Origin: Bilifractor sp002394235
GTDB lineage: Bacteria > Bacillota > Clostridia > Lachnospirales > Lachnospiraceae
Assembly: GCF_052118845.1 (NCBI RefSeq)
Contig: NZ_JBQKGJ010000007.1
Span: 62,001 to 126,000 of the forward strand
Direction of reading: 5' to 3'
Length of the DNA: 64,000 nt
Both the position numbers and the translations under genes were made by a program. This document shows, piece by piece, positions 62,326-64,000 of the stretch; the first letter of the stretch is position 1, and each line of letters starts with the position of its first letter. The notes beneath the pieces are model-generated. The model saw nothing but the letters and a program-made list of their open reading frames with translations. It was not told the DNA's origin and did not search any database.

Positions 62326-63762
62326 TTATACAGTGCCGTGTTTCTTGTCCGGGCGGAACTCTCTCTTCGTGAAGAGCATGTCGAACGCTCCGATCAGATA
62401 CTTTCTCGTCTCGGAAGGATCAATCACAGTGTCCACATATCCCCGAGCCGCGGCGGATTTTACGCTGTTCTGAAGCTCATCGTACTTCGCGGCCTCTGCC
62501 TTGATGGTCTCACCGTCCTTGCCGTCATACATGATCTTTGCAGCTGCGAGAGAATCCATCATGCCGATTTTCGCGTCCTTCCAGGCATATACGAGATCCG
62601 CGCCGATGGACTTGCTGTTCATGGTCAGATATGCGCTGCCGAAAGCCTCGCCGGTGATGACATTGATCTTCGGGGTCGTTGCGTTCGCAAATGCGAAGGT
62701 AAGCTTTGCTACCGCGTCAGCCATGTTGTTCTCGGAGCATTTCACCGCCTTGAAGCCGGTAACATTTGTGAAGGTAACAAGAGGAATGGAGAAGGCGTCG
62801 CAGAAATTCACGAACTCCGCCGCTTTCTTCGCGCCGCGGGCGCTGATCACCTTTCCGTATTCTTCTTCTTTGCTACCGTCTTCCGCGTATTTTGCGGACC
62901 GGTTCGCGACAACGCCGACGGTATAGCCGTTCAGCTTGATGAATGCCGTTGTCATATCCGGGCCAAAGGCAGGTTTGGATTCAAAAAATACACCGTCGTC
63001 ACTGATGCGGGGAAGCATAAGCGCCGGATCCTCGATGCAGTTTGCGAGATCCGCGCTCACACGGTTCAGATCATCCGTCGTCTCTGCGTAGGACATATCA
63101 TCTTCATTATTAGAAGGAAGCATATTCACCAGAGCGCGCATCTGTGCGATGATCTCCGCCTCTGTGCCGGTTCCGTCAACATTTCCGGTCTCGGAAGCCT
63201 GATAGTCTGCTGCGGAGGTATCACAGGAAGATTCGTTGTTGCCAGCAAGAGCGTTCGGAGAATTCACAAACAGCTTTGCTTTTCCGGACTCCATGAATGT
63301 GAAGTCACCCATTGACGGAACTATAGCCATACCGCCGCCGCAGGTACCAAAGATACCGGTGATCTGCGGAACCACACCGGAGGCGTCCGCCTGTGCCATG
63401 TAAATCTGACCGAAAGCGTTCAGACCATCGGTTGCCTCTTCCAGCCGAAGACCTGCGCAGTCGATCAGTCCGATTACCGGAGCGCCTGTCTTGACGGCAA
63501 GCTCATAGATCCTTACGATTTTCTTTGCGTGCATCTCACCGACAGTTCCCTTCAATACGGAAGCGTCCTGACTGTAGACGTATACAGGGTTATTGTCGAT
63601 CAGACCGTAGCCCGTGATTACGCCGTCTGAAGGAGCTTTCTTCTCAGACATGCTGAAATCGGTACTTCTGGCGGTGACGCCGGCTCCGATCTCAACAAAG
63701 CTGCTCGGGTCAAGGAGGGAATTAATTCTCGTTCTTGCCGCGCTTTGCGTACTGTTGCTCAT
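62326..63762 (-). CDS. Acyl-CoA carboxyltransferase subunit (methylmalonyl-CoA decarboxylase alpha, MmdA-like)
   Basis: 478 residues of the crotonase-fold carboxyltransferase type with the N and C halves fused. TGAPVIGLIDCAGLRLEE, GIFGTCGGGMAIVPSMGDF and INVITGEAFGSAYLTMNSK form the two oxyanion holes. The substrate is probably methylmalonyl- or a related acyl-CoA; identity is not readable. The acyl-CoA segment near residue 170-215 is Ser/Asn/Asp-rich and looks divergent. GGAGG sits upstream of ATG 63762. First gene of the operon, with promoter at 63813-63841. Confidence 0.88.
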   Translation of the reverse strand: MSNSTQSAARTRINSLLDPSSFVEIGAGVTARSTDFSMSEKKAPSDGVITGYGLIDNNPVYVYSQDASVLKGTVGEMHAKKIVRIYELAVKTGAPVIGLIDCAGLRLEEATDGLNAFGQIYMAQADASGVVPQITGIFGTCGGGMAIVPSMGDFTFMESGKAKLFVNSPNALAGNNESSCDTSAADYQASETGNVDGTGTEAEIIAQMRALVNMLPSNNEDDMSYAETTDDLNRVSADLANCIEDPALMLPRISDDGVFFESKPAFGPDMTTAFIKLNGYTVGVVANRSAKYAEDGSKEEEYGKVISARGAKKAAEFVNFCDAFSIPLVTFTNVTGFKAVKCSENNMADAVAKLTFAFANATTPKINVITGEAFGSAYLTMNSKSIGADLVYAWKDAKIGMMDSLAAAKIMYDGKDGETIKAEAAKYDELQNSVKSAAARGYVDTVIDPSETRKYLIGAFDMLFTKREFRPDKKHGTV

Positions 63763-63812
63763 ATCTTTACCTCCATAAATGATTAAAAAAACCAAATTTT
63801 TTCACAAATACT

Positions 63813-63841
63813 ACTATAGCTTGTTTTTATTGTTATTTCAA
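63813..63841 (-). promoter_or_regulatory. Sigma-A promoter of the decarboxylase operon
   Basis: On the minus strand TTGAAA (63841-63836), 17-nt spacer, TATAGT (63818-63813). It lies about 50 nt upstream of the start. A palindrome TGAAA-TCG-TTTCA (63888-63900) further upstream could be an operator but does not fit the catabolite-repression consensus fully. Confidence 0.7.
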
Positions 63842-64000
63842 CAAAAATGGCCGGGATATATTCTGTTCACGGCATAGAAAAAGGCCCTGAAATCGTTTCA
63901 CTTTTTGTTAGCTTTTTCACAAAAAAATCATTGACTTTTCATAAAAATATTATACGCATATCATACCGAGCAGTTTTTGAACGTTTATAAATTGAGAACA

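Noticed and set aside
63888..63900. Catabolite-responsive element upstream of the decarboxylase operon
   Set aside because: TGAAATCGTTTCA is a palindrome but differs from the cre consensus at key positions and in length. Kept only as a possible operator in the promoter note.

Overview
The window looks like the chromosome of an anaerobic, Gram-positive gut-type Clostridia, most likely a Lachnospiraceae member. This rests on gene content: sortase-assembled pili, NfnAB, a Rex repressor, a biotin-dependent sodium-pumping decarboxylase, LL-diaminopimelate aminotransferase, RemA, RqcH and the miaB-mutS-mutL-miaA order. No species is claimed. Nearly all genes lie on the minus strand. Only the ABC-F ATPase, RqcH and a P-type ATPase are on plus. 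No tRNA, rRNA, phage, transposase or CRISPR array was seen.

Layout. 1-10.8 kb is a pilus locus, read right to left: class B sortase, backbone pilin, class C sortase, minor pilin, and a giant adhesin (at least 1732 aa, cut by the window edge) with an N-terminal subtilisin-like protease domain. 11.3-30 kb holds housekeeping genes: a HI0933-type flavoprotein, an aluminium-resistance/methionine gamma-lyase-like protein, miaA, mutL, mutS, miaB, 5-formyl-THF cyclo-ligase, proB, ybeY, phoH, a DUF2284 protein, rlmH and nfnBA. 30-38.6 kb holds a zinc-ribbon/TPR membrane protein, an FtsK/SpoIIIE translocase, an UppP-like protein with altered catalytic motifs, yebC, bifunctional nnr and rex. 38.7-46.8 kb holds the ABC-F protein, eukaryotic-type icd, dapL, pyrG and purF. 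47-53 kb is a yicC-remA-gmk-rpoZ-rimO-pgsA-cinA cluster and a YhcC-like radical SAM protein. 53-58 kb holds rqcH and the P-type ATPase. 58-64 kb is a sodium-translocating decarboxylase operon with two different carboxyltransferase subunits around one shared beta/gamma/biotin-carrier set.

The most unusual large-scale signal is in the gaps. Many spaces between genes carry a private tandem repeat of 22, 24, 36, 38, about 40, 60, 62 or 67 bp. In several cases the last unit overlaps the stop codon and final codons of the upstream gene, as if the 3' end of that gene had been copied downstream. Similar in-frame arrays occur in the mutL linker and at the start of a cinA-like gene. Two interspersed families of structured intergenic elements, here called A and B, recur across the window.

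Functionally, the right end suggests energy conservation by decarboxylation-driven sodium export, alongside Nfn-type ferredoxin/NAD(P) balancing under a Rex-type redox regime. The left end suggests host or particle attachment by a covalent pilus that may carry its own protease.
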